Positions 42,526 through 54,890 are shown, numbered from the stretch's first letter. The stretch: DNA of 64,000 nucleotides from Castanea sativa (GCF_040712315.1 NC_134017.1:81039987-81103986); one strand, 5' to 3'. The notes: generated by a model not told the origin, from the letters alone. A program made the numbers and translations.

Positions 42526-45500
42526 CATGCAGAAAATTAGGAGGGATGGGCTTACAGTTGAGGTAGACATACCGAAGGCAATTGATAATGGCATTCCAGT
42601 ACTCCTCAAGGCATGCTCAACTTTTGAGCTTTGATGGTCTTGTATACCTATCTACCAGTGCAAAACCTTGATTAGGTTATTAATTATCCTTATGGTTTTG
42701 ACATAACTTTGAGGTGGTTCAATGAACTATTCATGCAGCCAATGTTCAATCATAAAGATTTAGAGTGGTTTCAGTGACATCGAGTTAATGGGCAACTACA
42801 ATGGTAAGCTACATTCATATGAATAGCTAGCTTAACAGAACACTTGAGAAATTTTCGTATTCATCTGAACCTGTACTTAACTGTTGAAAAGAAAGTTCTT
42901 CAAAATTGGGTTGTAATCTTGTATTGATTTTGTATCCTTAGCAATTAATTACTAGTTAGAGCATTTTATACTCTCTAAAGCATCTAGGATCATGTCCTAT
43001 GCTAAACATGTCTACTTTGCCATAAAAAAAATTAAGATTTTAGCTTACTTATTTGTCTCAACCTTGCAAACAGCTCCAATCTATTTCTTTGATAATTATT
43101 CATTTGTGCATCTCATAAGTTTACTCATTGGGAGTAGTAGAAGCACAGGAAGGACTTCAGTGGTTTGTAAGGTAATCCAATTTGATTTAGCATTATTGTT
43201 GGTTTTGAGATCCCTAGTTTTGAGTGGACTGTGCTATGTGATATTTTGGAGTTTGAAATTTGTTAAAAGATTACTCTTCTCTGTAGGAATTTTGGAGGAC
43301 GACCCTCAAAGTTGCTTGCAGCTAGACTTCCTAAAATCATTGACCATTTCACAATAATTGGGACTCTGGTACTCTCTATGCTTCAAATGATTTGTCAACT
43401 ACAGTTCACATCTAGCTTATCTCAAGATAATCTCAATTGAGCTGTCACTTCTGATTTAGATCAAAGACCAGTCCTCCAGTCTTTACAAATAGCATAAGAC
43501 TAACAAGTGAATACTTACAATGGATGAGTAAGGAAGATCAAGATCAATCTCAAAGAGAAAACCCCATTTGGGTGGTCACGAATTTAGCTGAAAGAAATAA
43601 GCATGAACCTGAGACTACAAGTCATAAAGGAAAGTGGGGACAACAAGGCTGACCAGTTATCAGACAATGACTCTCAAAATATGGTACACACTATACTTTC
43701 CCCTTAACTCCTGTTTTGTTTGTTCAATTGACAAAAGAAAACTTATTTTTGCTTATCCTATGCGTGAATGTCTTTGATAGCTCTGTTTTGTGATATTGAT
43801 TAGTGCTATAAATGCTGGGTTACTTTTATGCTCCTCATCGTGCTTAGGAAGTAATAAGTTGATGATTTTCTATTGATTTTGAAGTTTGTTAATGTAGATC
43901 AACTTGGAATAAGATTAGGGAAAAGCATTCAGTTGTTGATTGGAGGGCTTTGGTTTGGTTTTTGTTTCGGCTGCTATTTGCAAGCAATGCCTTCATTTCT
44001 TGGATAACTGTCATGGATAAACTTCCCACTCCTGACATGGCTGGTAAATGTGGATACAATTCTGATCTCATTTGTGTGTTCTGTAGGAGATATCTAGTGT
44101 TCTGTAGGAGATATCTAGAGTCCAGGCAAGCAGTTGAATGACTGGAATTCTCTCTTATGCTGAAATATTCATTCCTTGAAAGTCATAACTATTGTTTGCA
44201 AGTTAGCTTGGGCTGCCTTCATTTATCAGATATGGCGTCAAGGCAATGCTAGAGTTTGCAAGGTGTGCAAAATAGTTTGCAAGGGGTAAAGTGTTATTGT
44301 TTGTGTGTTTTGCAGCGGTTTGCTGTTTGTGTTGTGTTCTTGTTTAGAGTAGCCATGTTGGTTGTTTCTATGTTCTGCAGCAATTTGTTGTTTGTGTTGT
44401 GTCAAGGTTGAACTATTTTGTGATATCTTTGCTCAATTTGTCTTGAATTTATCTCATTCTTAAAAAAAAAATGTATATTCTACTAGTCACCCAAAAAAAT
44501 TTATTCTGACTGTACTTTGGATTGCTCAGATGATATGTCTCATCCATCCCTTCTTTTATGGTTATAATTTTAAATTCCTTTTTGCATGTTATATCTCTTT
44601 GAAATAGAGATTAGACTTTTAAGATTGATATCTATTTTGGAGCATTTTAATTGTTGTCCAATACGATTTAAGTATTTTATATATATGCCATCATTAAACT
44701 TCTTACTTTGAAGTTCTAAATTTCTAATTGATGTTTGTAACCTTGAATAATCCTTGTATGGAAGATGTTGGGCTTCGTATCCCCTACTTTGCAAATCTGC
44801 ATCCAAGATAATGTGTGTGCAAAACCCCACTCAAACTTTATGCAAGGTTGATAGAAAGAACCCATAGAAACTGATAATGGCAAACAGAATGGCGAGGCTG
44901 ATGAAGTTAAAGATCAGATCATTGGGGCTTCTTTATTTCTCCCAGCCAGAAGAAACAATCCCCACATTACAAGGAATTTTGGAAAGAACTTGGGGATATG
45001 AACAAAGATTCTAAACTGCCAATGAAGTTAGTCTTTCCTTTTTGCATATTGATATTGCCATTGACTAAATCTTATCTAATTGTCCTTCAAGAATTGATCC
45101 GATGCTTTATTTCGTTCTATATTTGGCACGTAATTGTTTAAATTTCTTCCTTCATGGCATTTGTATCTTAATTGTGGTTGTCATTCTCAACTCAAATCAC
45201 AGATGAGGATCATTAAGCTAGTTGCACAAAGTTATAAGCATGGAAAATGGTGTTGTGCGCTATGGTGGTGAGTTTTATAGTGATGATGACTTGAAAAGTT
45301 GGGCTTTAGTTTCATTATTTGAAGCCTTAATGTTTCCATTTCCTCCTCATCATCAGGCAAACATTGAAGGTTTTCCTTTTTCTGATTTGAACATCTATTT
45401 GTGGTGACTGTGCACAAAACATGTGTTCTTAGCTATCCAATCTTTCTTTTGCAGTCCATTGGCCAAATTGTTTGCTGAGATTGCCCTCAGGCAACCACTT

Positions 45501-46385
45501 ATTAGCAAAGTACCTGAAATTGAACCATATGAAACTTTGGGGTTTTGGTACTGCATATCTCATCAAATACAGGTAGCTATTGTTCTTTTCTGTTAGCCTT
45601 TCCATATTATCTATAGTAGAACAATATAAATAGCGGCACCCAGGCTAGTTCATACAAAATGGCTTTGAAGATATTCCCTCTCAATAACTCTCTTGCCCAC
45701 TACAACAATATTTCTTTACAACAACTCCAGCGTTTATTAATCAAACACAAAAAACACAATTTCATCTTTGTATCCTCACCTGATTAATATGTCAAGCTTT
45801 GCTCATAAGTATGTTTTTCTATTTTCTATCCTTTGTCCTGGATCAATGACCTTGTTTGTGAAAATTAATGCAGTTAAAACCCATTGGAGAAGCACAGTTT
45901 TATGTTGGTGAAAATTGTTAAGCAAGGATGCACCTCAGATAGCCATGTCTTACATTCTGGGGCAAGATATATTCGATGAGCTCCATCGGTTGCAAGCTTC
46001 ATATGTTGGAATAACAAAGCTCCCTTCCTCTCTGCCTTATATCATTTACCTTGTCTATAAATTTTTATACCAAGTTCATAGATGCAACTATGCTGAGCGA
46101 TGAGGCTCCATTCAGCATGTGAATGTAGCTTGTCATGGATGTCAAGATGAAATGAGGTCAACGAGTGATACACATGAATGGGAAACTAGGCAATTGGTGT
46201 TATGCATATCTGTAAGTACCATTTTCCATATCTTTTTTGTTTGAATGTGAATGACTGGTTTTCAGGTTTATCAATATAGGGGCAGGTGTTGGTTTCTTAA
46301 GTCACAGAAAAGTTTGTTTGTACAAGCACATGATTTTCTTAAATTTCATTTTTCTGATAATTATTGACCTAAGATAATATTGCAG
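42526..46385 (+). pseudogene. Decayed unknown gene, copy 3 (middle)
   Basis: This is the fullest copy of the gene whose other copies are at 1-2860, 15803-16960 and 17617-19880. Open pieces include KIRRDGLTVEVDIPKAIDNG (42532-42590), a segment at 45240-45407 with VVRYGGEFYSDDDLKSWAL, FAEIALRQPLISKVPEIEPYETLGFWYCISHQIQ (45470-45572) and KPIGEAQFYVGEN (45877-45920). Stops and frame changes separate them. A 29-base direct duplication (ATTATAAAAATTGAGATGG unit) is at 42427-42496. I cannot name the family. Confidence 0.45.
43885..44285 (+). mobile_element. LINE zf-RVT fragment (paralogue of 1590-1800)
   Basis: The frame reads WRALVWFLFRLLFASNAFISWITVMDKLPTPDMAGKCGY, then LICVFC. After a short duplicated GTTCTGTAGGAGATATCTAG it continues near 44195 with KLAWAAFIYQIWRQ. 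This is the C-terminal part of LINE ORF2 after the reverse transcriptase. Sharing it with block 1 at the same relative place dates the insertion before the block duplication. Confidence 0.65.
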
Positions 46386-46773
46386 GTGAGAGAAGTGTGT
46401 GTGTTAATAATGTTCAATCAGCCAGTGGTGTTTGAATGCTTTGGTTCATCATTCCTGGGTGATTCTCCAAACAATTTGGGAGGCACTTAGTTATCTGATG
46501 ACACTGGGCATTCAATCAGTCATTATTCTTACCAGTACTTGAGCTGTTGGCACCTTATTAGAGTCGGGTCAGTGTAAGGCAAACAGGGAATTATGTGCTG
46601 TGACAAAGGATCTTGGCAGTTTACACATCCCCTTCAGAGTTCCCACATTCTTTCCTGGCTCATCATCGAGCTTGAAACTGGTCAGCTTGCCAGTGGTGCA
46701 GCCGCATCTTTTGTACTCATGGCCTGAAGTAGTAAAGCAGCACATCAAAATATATAAAGGAAAATCTAATTAG
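46386..46773 (+). pseudogene. Decayed unknown gene, copy 3 (last exon)
   Basis: From 46507 one frame is open to TAG at 46771 except for a TGA at 46540: GIQSVIILTST, stop, AVGTLLESGQCKANRELCAV, then TKDLGSLHIPFRVPTFF and LVSLPVVQPHLLYSWPEVVKQ. TGA could come from CGA by a single transition. The sequence upstream, from AG at about 46386, holds further exon sequence in another frame (MFNQPVVFECFGSSFLGDSPN). An alternative frame through 46480-46560 (GHSISHYSYQYLSC) is also open but shorter. The 88-codon frame is the most gene-like piece of this relic. The family is not recognised. Confidence 0.45.
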
Positions 46774-47587
46774 GGACTGTACATTGTATTTTTACCTTTT
46801 TTATGCCATTGTCATACTATTTTTAAAGTATTTTTCATGGTTATCATTTTCATAACTAAGATACATTATATTTATACAAAATATATCACAACACGAAGAG
46901 TGATATTGATCTACAGCTTCATTTAAGGACACCCTGAACATGTGTTGATAATCTCTTTCAGATTCCTACAGCCCTATAGTTGTTTCATTTCGTCACTCCC
47001 TGAACATGAGTTAATTGTCTCTTTTAGATTTCTATAGCCAATTGCTTCCCTGCTTTAAAGACCTTGAGATCCAGAAGATTTTCTAGCTGATTACTGAATA
47101 GGGAACAATACACGTTTTATCACAGGCTGAATTAATTCAGTAATCTTCTATTCAAAAGTAAGAACTGATATCAGAACAGAACCATTAGTAGAGAGTTAAT
47201 TCCAAGTGAAACTAACAGTATACAAAAATTCGTGTATCTTTAGGAGGAACTTTGTGAAATGAAGTCCAACAAGATGCATGGCTAAAATTAGAGTTGCCTC
47301 CCACAAGCTCTTTGGCTTGGATTCCAGTCCTTGCCTCCCACACCTCACACGCACTTAGAGTTGTAAAGTGACCATCGCACCAAGTGGATGGATAATTAAT
47401 TGGATATGTTAGCTCATAGGATTGATAATGATGATATAATACAATAATTTCAAAATAAAAAATCTCGTAGAAAGCAATTGTAAAACTTTATATATTGGAG
47501 TTTTTTCTTTATTTTTTATTTTGTGATGTAGATATATTCAAGTTATATTTTGTTTTAGATTTTATATAATATATGTTTTTTGACCCC
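46774..47587. other. 3' flank of the unknown gene
   Basis: Positions 46850-47280 align with 16540-16880, including TTCTAGCTGATTACTGAATAGGGAACAATACAC. No ORF. Confidence 0.5.
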
Positions 47588-48357
47588 TGTAAGTGCACAA
47601 TTGCACCTGGCCCCAAGGACAGTTATGGGCTCAGGCCCAATGAGCCTTAAACAATATGAATTTGTAGAGTGTGGGCTTGAAACCCAGGTTAGGAGTGTGT
47701 GAGGATTCAATGACAAACTAGAGATTGCAAATACTTAGAATCAACAAGGAATATTGTAAATCTGCTTCCTCGGATGTAAGCCGAGAGTTGTTCTTATATT
47801 ATATCTTTCTCTTTATTTCTTTTTCCTTTTAGGTTACAAAAAATCCGTCCCTTTTTTCTGTCTTCACCCCCCTTTAAATACTACTCCTTCGAATACTTTA
47901 TACACGTGTTGCCCCACTTCCCCCTTGGCCTAGATATTTCCTTTCTCAGTGCCTTTGAATAGTAACCAGAAGTTTCTCTCTCACTGTTCAGGTGTCACTT
48001 CCCCATAAATGCGGCCAGGGTGGTAGGTGCAGGGTCTTTAATGTGGAGGTAGCAGCCTTTATCTTTGACATTTCTCCAACATCGGTGCTTCTGGGGCATT
48101 CTAAGGTTCATCCCTTTTAACCATTGGCCTTAACCGTGTCATCCCCTAATCTCTGCTATGAAATCCCGAGTTCTTCGGTGTCTATCCGAGGGTAAGTTCA
48201 CCCTCGGCTGGAGCCTCGGATCCTCGGCTGGAGCCTCGGATCCTCGGCGTATGGACCGACCCATAGTACTAACAAATTCTAAACCCAGGAGCAGGTCGGC
48301 CTTCCTTAATATGGCCCAAAAGGCCCACATTCCCATCGGGATCTTTTTACCCCCCCC
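47588..48357. mobile_element. Solo LTR
   Basis: The segment starts TGTAAGTGCACAATTGCACC and is flanked by ACCCC on both sides (47583-47587, 48358-48362), a 5-bp target duplication. It has no primer-binding site, polypurine tract or coding part, so it is best read as a solo LTR left by recombination. Two direct copies of CCTCGGCTGGAGCCTCGGAT lie at about 48203-48245. The terminal bases are C-rich, so the normal CA end is not clear. The orientation is uncertain. Confidence 0.75.
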
Positions 48358-48362
48358 ACCCC

Positions 48363-49085
48363 CTATAAAATAATCATAGAGCTGCCACTGCGACCCAAAC
48401 CATAAGATACATATTTTGAGCATTCTAAAATTGATCTTTTCCTACATTAAATAGTTATACATGAGTTTCTTATAATAAAAAAAAACATAAAACAAAATAA
48501 TTATACATACCAAGAACCTTGTAGTTTAATTGATTGACACTTCTTAATATTTCCAAAACATCAGAGTTCAAACCTCCTCTCTTCCATTGTAACAACCAAA
48601 TTAACCACACAAAATAAATGACAAGTCTATGTTCAAATCCCCCACCCAAATATTTAATTATAAAAAGAGTCATTACACAAGTTAATGAATAATTTTAAAA
48701 CTATAAATAATATATTTTCCCGGCATTGATTAAAATCCTTTTGATTCTATCCCAAGAATTTATCTTGACAATTACTTGTTACCAATTTAAAACAGAGAAA
48801 CATAGACCTAATTTTTTTTGGGCTGGGCTCATTTTAGAATTACATCTTTTACTCAACTCTAACGCAATAATGGTCACATGAACGGACAACCTACGAAAAT
48901 TTCATTTCTAGGAGAGAACCCAAAAAAAAAAAAAAAATCGAATTGCGTGGTTACCCTCTACGTTTGGCTGTACTCATGAAATGGTTCAAAGTGTAAGTAT
49001 AGTTTCTTATCTTTTTTAAGATAAAAAGATAGACCTCATGCAAGGTGCATGGAATTTTATAATGTAATACTCTAACTTTGCATTT
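48363..49085. repeat. Duplicated block, partner of 59085-59830
   Basis: The shared order is GAGCATTC(T)AAAATTGAT, ATTAAAATCCTTTT, GACAATTACTTGTT-like, TTTGGGCTGGGCTCATT and GTTTGGCTG...TGAAATGGTTCA. No gene is visible. The solo LTR sits at its left edge. Confidence 0.6.
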
Positions 49086-49086
49086 A

Positions 49087-49333
49087 GGGTCCGTTTGGAT
49101 ACAGCTAAAAACTGAAAACTGAAAAATGAAATTGAAAACTGAAAAATATTATAGTAAAATAATTTTTTAATATGTAAAAAACACTGTTCACACTTAAAAT
49201 CACTGTTCATTGGCTTAAATATACTGTTCATGGCCAATGAATAATGCATGGTATGCGTTCCAGCCAACAAAAAAAAAAATGGAAAGGGCTAAAACGCAGA
49301 CACTGTGCGTTTCAGCCCTATCCAAACCCATCC
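49087..49333. mobile_element. Tourist-like MITE (family 1)
   Basis: GGGTCCGTTTGGATAC at the left and TATCCAAACCCATCC at the right, flanked by TTA (49084-49086, 49334-49336). It is orientated opposite to the 33427 copy. Confidence 0.85.
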
Positions 49334-49429
49334 TTAGTCTTGATAATTAGAGGCTGTTTGAATTTTCAGTTTTCATTACCCATAACTCAAAATATGTGGG
49401 TCCCATGGCTGAATGGTTTGTTTGGGGAT

Positions 49430-49500
49430 GTTTTCAGTTTTTGTTTCCATCACTCAGTTCTTTGATTTTTGAGTGATGAGTTATGGAAACTGAAAACAAA
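49430..49500. repeat. Strong hairpin
   Basis: TGTTTTCAGTTT, then TTTCCATCACTCA, pairs with TGAGTGATGAGTTATGGAAA, then AAACTGAAAACA, around a loop of about 14 bases. It probably belongs to another fold-back element starting near TTAGAGGCTGTTTGAA (49347), whose right end I could not place. Confidence 0.65.
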
Positions 49501-50810
49501 TTTTAGGTGTTTTCAAGTTATGGAAATAGAGTTATGGTGACATTTTTGTAAATACACACATTGAGGGACCCACGATCAGAGGTCCGAAATTTCAACTCAT
49601 AGTCAACGAGAAGAAAAAATTGAAAGAGGTTGTGAGGAAGAGAGGGAAGGTTCCCCTATACCCGTATTTCCACCCTTAAGCTTCAAACTTGTGAGAATGT
49701 CTCCTAACTAAGTGGGCTTTTGCTCTCAAATTTCAGATCTAAGGGTATAATGTGGTTCATTGATTTTTGACCTGAAGAGAGAGTTTTATATGGAGTTTGG
49801 GGTGTTGCTAATGATAGAGTTTTGGTAGTAGAAGAGGCTTGTATCCCCCATGACACTAATTTGGTGTCTTGATTTGGGTTGCTTTTGCTTAGGGAAGAGT
49901 TTAACATGCTTTTAACATGATTTGGAAAATTCTTAACTAAACTCTCATTGGCTCCCCCTTTTCAGTTGTTTCAAACCATTGGGAGACTCACCTAGATGAG
50001 AGCTAGTAGTTGAAGTTGGCCAACGAGAGCCAACCATTTTTAAGGGAAAAAAGGGTTCAAATAGAAATTTTGGGTCATAGTCAGTCAGAGCATAAAAGTT
50101 ATTTTGGGGTGAAAATTTCAGTTACAAAACCTCCTCCATGAGTCTGAGGTGCTACCAATGTCCCTTACCCACATGATAACACGCATGTGTTGAGCTGCTC
50201 ATGCAAAAGGTCCAAAAAGAACCGACTCATATTCTCCAAACCACATTTCCTCAATTTCTCCAATAACATTAGCCTCACCTTATAAAGTAATCTACAACTA
50301 CAAGTGGTCCTTACACCAAAATGACGATGATTCATGGTGTTTTTAATGCTAAAAAAAAACCTAGTCCTATATTTTATTTTGTTGCCATTCTCAACTACTT
50401 TCATGGAAGCCATGAAATGAGTTGAAACTACTCTCTCATGCACTATATGTGATGTGCAATGTCAACACAAAACTGCTTAGCTTTTGCTTGGTAATTTGAT
50501 CAAGTTACATAGCCATTTCAAGTGTGAGATGATTATTCCAATCTCCAACTTTACCTTTCCTAAAAAACGTGTCATTTTTAGCTGTCAACTCATTGGCTCT
50601 AAATTGCGTGATCCCACTTTTATTAACCTTCAAGCTCTTCGTGTTCTCAAAACTACATAGATTTATAATAGTATTTTACCACACCTTTATCTTCCTTCTC
50701 AAAGGAAAAGGGATAACCCATGAACTGAGCCATTTTCTTCACCCAATATATACTCTCATTCTTCAAATCTTTGCACTTTAAAAATAGTATCTTCTCTAGT
50801 GATTCCAAAC
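49501..50810. other. Unassigned; possible relic on the minus strand
   Basis: Minus-strand open segments at 50443-50165 and 50859-50653 contain CSCRLLYKV and SLESLEKILFLKCKDLKNE. A transposase-like or FAR1-like origin came to mind, but the motifs are too weak to support it. Otherwise nothing is visible. Confidence 0.25.
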
Positions 50811-51774
50811 TGTTAAGGGCATATTTTATGTAGTTGACTAATCTTTTGACAAAACGCACTTTACTTGTATTTTGGTAGATCTAGGATGTGTTTAATACTT
50901 CAAAGAACAAGAGTTCAAGTCTAGTATTGAAGTCATGCAAATCTATCCAAGAAACAAGTGAAGAAGTGCTAATTCATTAAAGCTCGACATCTGCTCGACA
51001 GATAGCTATCTATCGAGGTTTAATGAGGCTCAACAGATACTATCTATCGAGGTATCTATCGAGGTTTCGGAAATCAGAATTTTCAAATCTGATTTTTGGC
51101 TCATGCTTATGTATTTGTGTAGGGTTTCTTCTCTCACAACCCTAGGCATATATAAGGCTTATTTTAGAAGTCGTCACATAAGAGAATACAAAAGAACATA
51201 TGAAAAAGGTGACTGAAACCTTATTCTCTCTGAAAGAAGTTACTGCGTCTTTGCGCTTTAGGGTTATGTAACCAAGTGCTTCTTGATCTTCATTGTTGAC
51301 TAAGTGAAGAACTTTGCAGCCAACATTCTTCTTCCTCAAGTTAGTGAGTGAGTCATGTACTGGAATTCGTGCAAAGGAGTAAGTCACGTACTGGGATCCG
51401 TACATTAAAGGGTGGTGTTCATATATTGAAGAATTCAAAGGTTTTGAAACGGTAGAAGGTTTCTACTGTAAGTTCATTTACGGGGATTGTAGAGTCTAGG
51501 GACAAATATTTTGTACTAGATCTAAAACTTCTCTTTACTATGGTGGATTGCTTCTCGGGAAGGTTTCCCCTTAGGTTTTTTTTACTGTGAAACTGGTTGG
51601 TTTTATTGGTTTTCCTAGGTCATCATATCTTGTCTTATTTACTTTTCCGCTGCATATGATTTTGACATAATATTGATGTTTGTTTGTTTTAACAAGTTTT
51701 ATATATAATAGATCTAATTAACAACTTAAGTTTAAAACTTGTTAATTCTATCAAAAGGGGGTCTAAATTTCCCA
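50811..51774 (+). repeat. Ty1/copia 5' LTR
   Basis: The right edge is fixed by the primer-binding site: the LTR ends CCCA at 51774, five bases before it. The left edge is placed at TGTTAAGGGC (50811), giving about 960 bp, a normal length for SIRE/Maximus-type elements. Tandem copies of TATCTATCGAGGT occur at about 51008-51065. No 3' LTR is present in the window. Confidence 0.6.
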
Positions 51775-51779
51775 ACAAG

Positions 51780-51791
51780 TGGTATCAGAGC
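51780..51791 (+). promoter_or_regulatory. copia primer-binding site
   Basis: TGGTATCAGAGC is the exact complement type for initiator-Met tRNA. Confidence 0.9.
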
Positions 51792-51845
51792 GAATACACT
51801 TTGATTGGATTAATTTCCTGAGTGTGATCCTTGACCCCCGTTGTC

Positions 51846-53432
51846 ATGGATCGTGGACAATCTCTTTTGATTCCTCCTTTATTTGATGGCACTAAACATG
51901 TGTACTGAAAAGTTCGTATGAAAATTTTTTTGCAGGCTCTAGGTGAACAGGTATGGCAAGCTATTGAAGTTGGCTGGATTAAGCCAAAGAAATCGTCGGT
52001 GGATTAGGATGATGCAACAATCATAGCGGCAAATTTCAATAGTAGGACCTTGAATGCTTTGTTTTGTGGAGTGACCAATGAGGAATTCAAGAAAAGATCA
52101 TCCACGAAAATTGTCAAGATAGCATGGACCATTCTTAAGACTACCTATGAAGGTATCAAGGCAGTAAAGACTGTGAAGTTTCAAAGACTCACTAGTAGTT
52201 TTGAAGAAATAAGGATGGAAGAGGATGAAACCTTTGATAAGTTCTATTTTAAACTTAAGGATATTTTGAATTCTGCCTTCAACCTTGGAGAATCTTTATC
52301 AAAATGCAAAATTGTTAGAAAAATCTTTAGGTCCTAACTTGAAAGATTCCATGCCAAGATCACTGTCATTGAAGAAGTGAAGGACATTGATCAACTTCCT
52401 TTAACTGAGATTGTAGAGAACCTTCAAACCTATGAGATGGGATTAGGCTCAATGGGAAAAGGTGGAAAGAGTAAAATCTTAGCTCTTAAAGGTATAGAGG
52501 AAGAGATTGAGGACTCTGAAGATGAAGATGAAGATGAAGATGATGATAAGGATGAAGATCTAACTTTCATAACTGATGAGATTATCAAGCTTCTTCAATT
52601 TAGGAAAAAGGATAAGGGCAAACCTCCTAGGAAATCTAAATCCTTTAGGAAAGGTAAGAATGAGAAACCCCTCATCCAATGCTATGAGTGCAAATGTTTT
52701 GGTCATATGAGGATAGAGTGCACAAACTACCTTATGAGGAAAAAGGCCAATAAGTCATAAGATAAAGGGTTAGTTGCTACTTAAAGTGACACTGAGAATG
52801 ACTCTTCTAATGAGTATATGGATGAATGTAGTCACGTAATGGCATTTGCTACTTCAACCGATAAGGTGATTGTGGAGAGTGCTAGTGACAGTGAGGATTC
52901 TTCTGATGAGGAAGTGTCCAAGAAGTTGACCTTTCAAGAAGCTTATGATAAGCTATGCACTGAATTCATAAAACCTGAAAAGACTTCTCATCTTTGTAGA
53001 AAATAGCTTAATGAGGTAAAAACTGAAAAAGCTGATCTATTAGTCAAATTAGATGAGACTATAAGGTTGGTTGAGACTCTTGTTAGGGAGAACACCTCAT
53101 TAGAAAAGAAAGTCAAGAACCTCGAGGTTGAGCTTAGTCAAGCTAGAACTCAGATAAAGAGGATGTCTAGTGCAAAGCTTGAGGACGTCTTGAGTGCTCA
53201 AAAGCATAGTTCTGATAAAACTGGCTTAGGATATGCTGTCTCCTCCAACCCCTCCTCTTCCACGGTTTCTAAATCAAGGACTGTCATTGTGCCTCAATCT
53301 GAGAAAGGTAATAAAGGTATGAAATCCAAAACTGATTTGGTTAATTCTAAATTCTTTGTTAGACCTCATGTTTGTCACCATTGTGGTATTTTTGGACATA
53401 TTCGTCCTAATTGCTTTAAGTTGTATCCTTAA
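51846..53432 (+). pseudogene. Ty1/copia Gag, broken (SIRE-like)
   Basis: The ATG at 51846 gives MDRGQSLLIPPLFDGTKHVY, then TGA where a tryptophan is expected (51900-51902), and KVRMKIFLQALGEQVWQAIE. TAG follows in a second expected tryptophan position (52005-52007). The UBN2-type gag domain continues with LNALFCGVTNEEF and EDETFDKFYFKLKDI. It then has an acidic run, CYECKCFGHMRIEC (CCHC knuckle, about 52680-52721), a coiled-coil-like KVKNLEVELSQ stretch, and a second CHHCGIFGHIRPNC knuckle (about 53373-53415). Two separated knuckles and a long acidic spacer fit SIRE/Maximus elements. Protease, integrase and RT are missing after 53432. Confidence 0.85.
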
Positions 53433-54490
53433 AAGCAAGTGTCCAAACAATCACAAGTTTTCTCTCAAGGACCAACATATTTTTTTAGAAAGTTATTAAA
53501 AGTTTTGAACTTTTTAACTCAATTTCAAGAGAATTTTAATTCTTCCATGTCCTTTAGTAGATATACTTGGACACATGCCTTTTCATCTTCATGGTGAAAG
53601 GCTCGTGCTGTGTAAGTGAGAAATGAGCCTAAGACTTAATTTTCTTTTTTGTTTGTTCTCTGCTTTAATTCTTTCTATCTAAAGTAGGACTCTCTTTGCT
53701 TGATTTCTTATCTGCTTTTGAAATCATGCTTTTATGTATTTGCATTTTTTCTATCTTGCTTTCATGCATATGCATCTTTCTTTCATGCTTTTCATATTGT
53801 TTGTCTGTTTTTGTTTGGTTGTTTAGTTTTTATTTTGTTTTGTTTTTTTGTTTAGTTTTTATTTTGTTTTGTTTTCAAAATAAATAAAAAAAGGAAAAAA
53901 TTAGAAAAATACAAAAACTGTGTTTGTGTACATTGGTTCTTGTAAACCTTAAAATGGCCATTGAAACAAAGTTCTTTAAACTTTATATCTTTTGTAACTT
54001 TGATGAGCATCCTTATGCACAACTAAACAAGTGAACTTTGTGGTTTATTTGTTTGTGATGAGTAAGGTTAAGTAATCTCTTGTACTTAACACTTGTATCA
54101 CTCTTTTTAACGGGAAGGACTAGAAAATTCTAAGAGAAAGGCATAAATAACCATCTCACCACTGTTATTTACCAATCATGACATCGCATCTGTATATTTC
54201 AGCATAGCAAAAGTGCAATGTCAATGACATCTGTATGCTTCGGCATAGTCAAAGTGCAATATCAAAAAGCTTAACATAATTGGGTATTTTTTTTCTCTCT
54301 TTTGTATACTCATGCATGATTTACTTAATAAAATAAAATATGCAAAGAAAATAAAAACAAAAAGAATAAAATGCTTTAAAACATGATTGCAAGCGTGTAT
54401 TCTAAGAGATGTGGGAGTTATAGGATGTACCTCGAAGGTGATAGTCCCCATCAAACAGTTATGATTGTGTGTGACTTAAAATGATTTTCT
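53433..54490. other. copia-derived non-coding tail
   Basis: T-rich DNA including a 25-30 bp duplication (GTTTAGTTTTTATTTTGTTTTG, 53821-53875) and a second direct repeat (TGACATC...CATCTGTAT...AGCATAG, 54178-54260). No pol motifs are found, so the element was cut after gag. Confidence 0.5.
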
Positions 54491-54499
54491 CATAGAACA

Positions 54500-54890
54500 A
54501 AGTTTCTCTCCAAACTAGTTTGAAGAGAAACCCTACAAACTCATCATATATCTTTATATTGAGTGCGAATTTTGAAAATCTAACTGTTAGATTACATGTT
54601 CTTATTACATTCTTAATGCTTACAAAATTTCAAGAAGATCAAAGATCAATTACCTATGTCATCAAATAAATGTTATAATTTCAAGTTTTTGTGATTTAAA
54701 GTTATATGTAAAAAATAAGGTAATTGATCAAATAGTAAATAATATCCAATTTGAACGAAATTTGATACGCATGTTAAGAACATAAGGAACATAAAATTCA
54801 ACGGTTAGATTCTCAAAATTCACACCCAAAAATGAAATATATAAGAAGTTTGAAGAGTTTCTCTCCAAAATAGTTTGGAAAAAAACTTTA
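54500..54890. mobile_element. Long-TIR MITE (family 3), second copy
   Basis: The inner inverted arms TGAGTGCGAATTTTGAAAATCTAAC and its reverse near 54800-54830 agree closely, and the middle shares tracts with 35923-36307 (see that entry). AGTTTCTCTCCAAA occurs at both outer edges. The target duplication is unclear. Confidence 0.65.

Noticed and set aside
50165..50860. FAR1 or MULE transposase relic on the minus strand
   Set aside because: Only a weak CSC motif supports it. There is no catalytic core and no continuous frame.
51780..51791. TGGTATCAGAGC as part of a tRNA gene
   Set aside because: It follows an LTR edge by five bases and no cloverleaf can be drawn; it is a primer-binding site.
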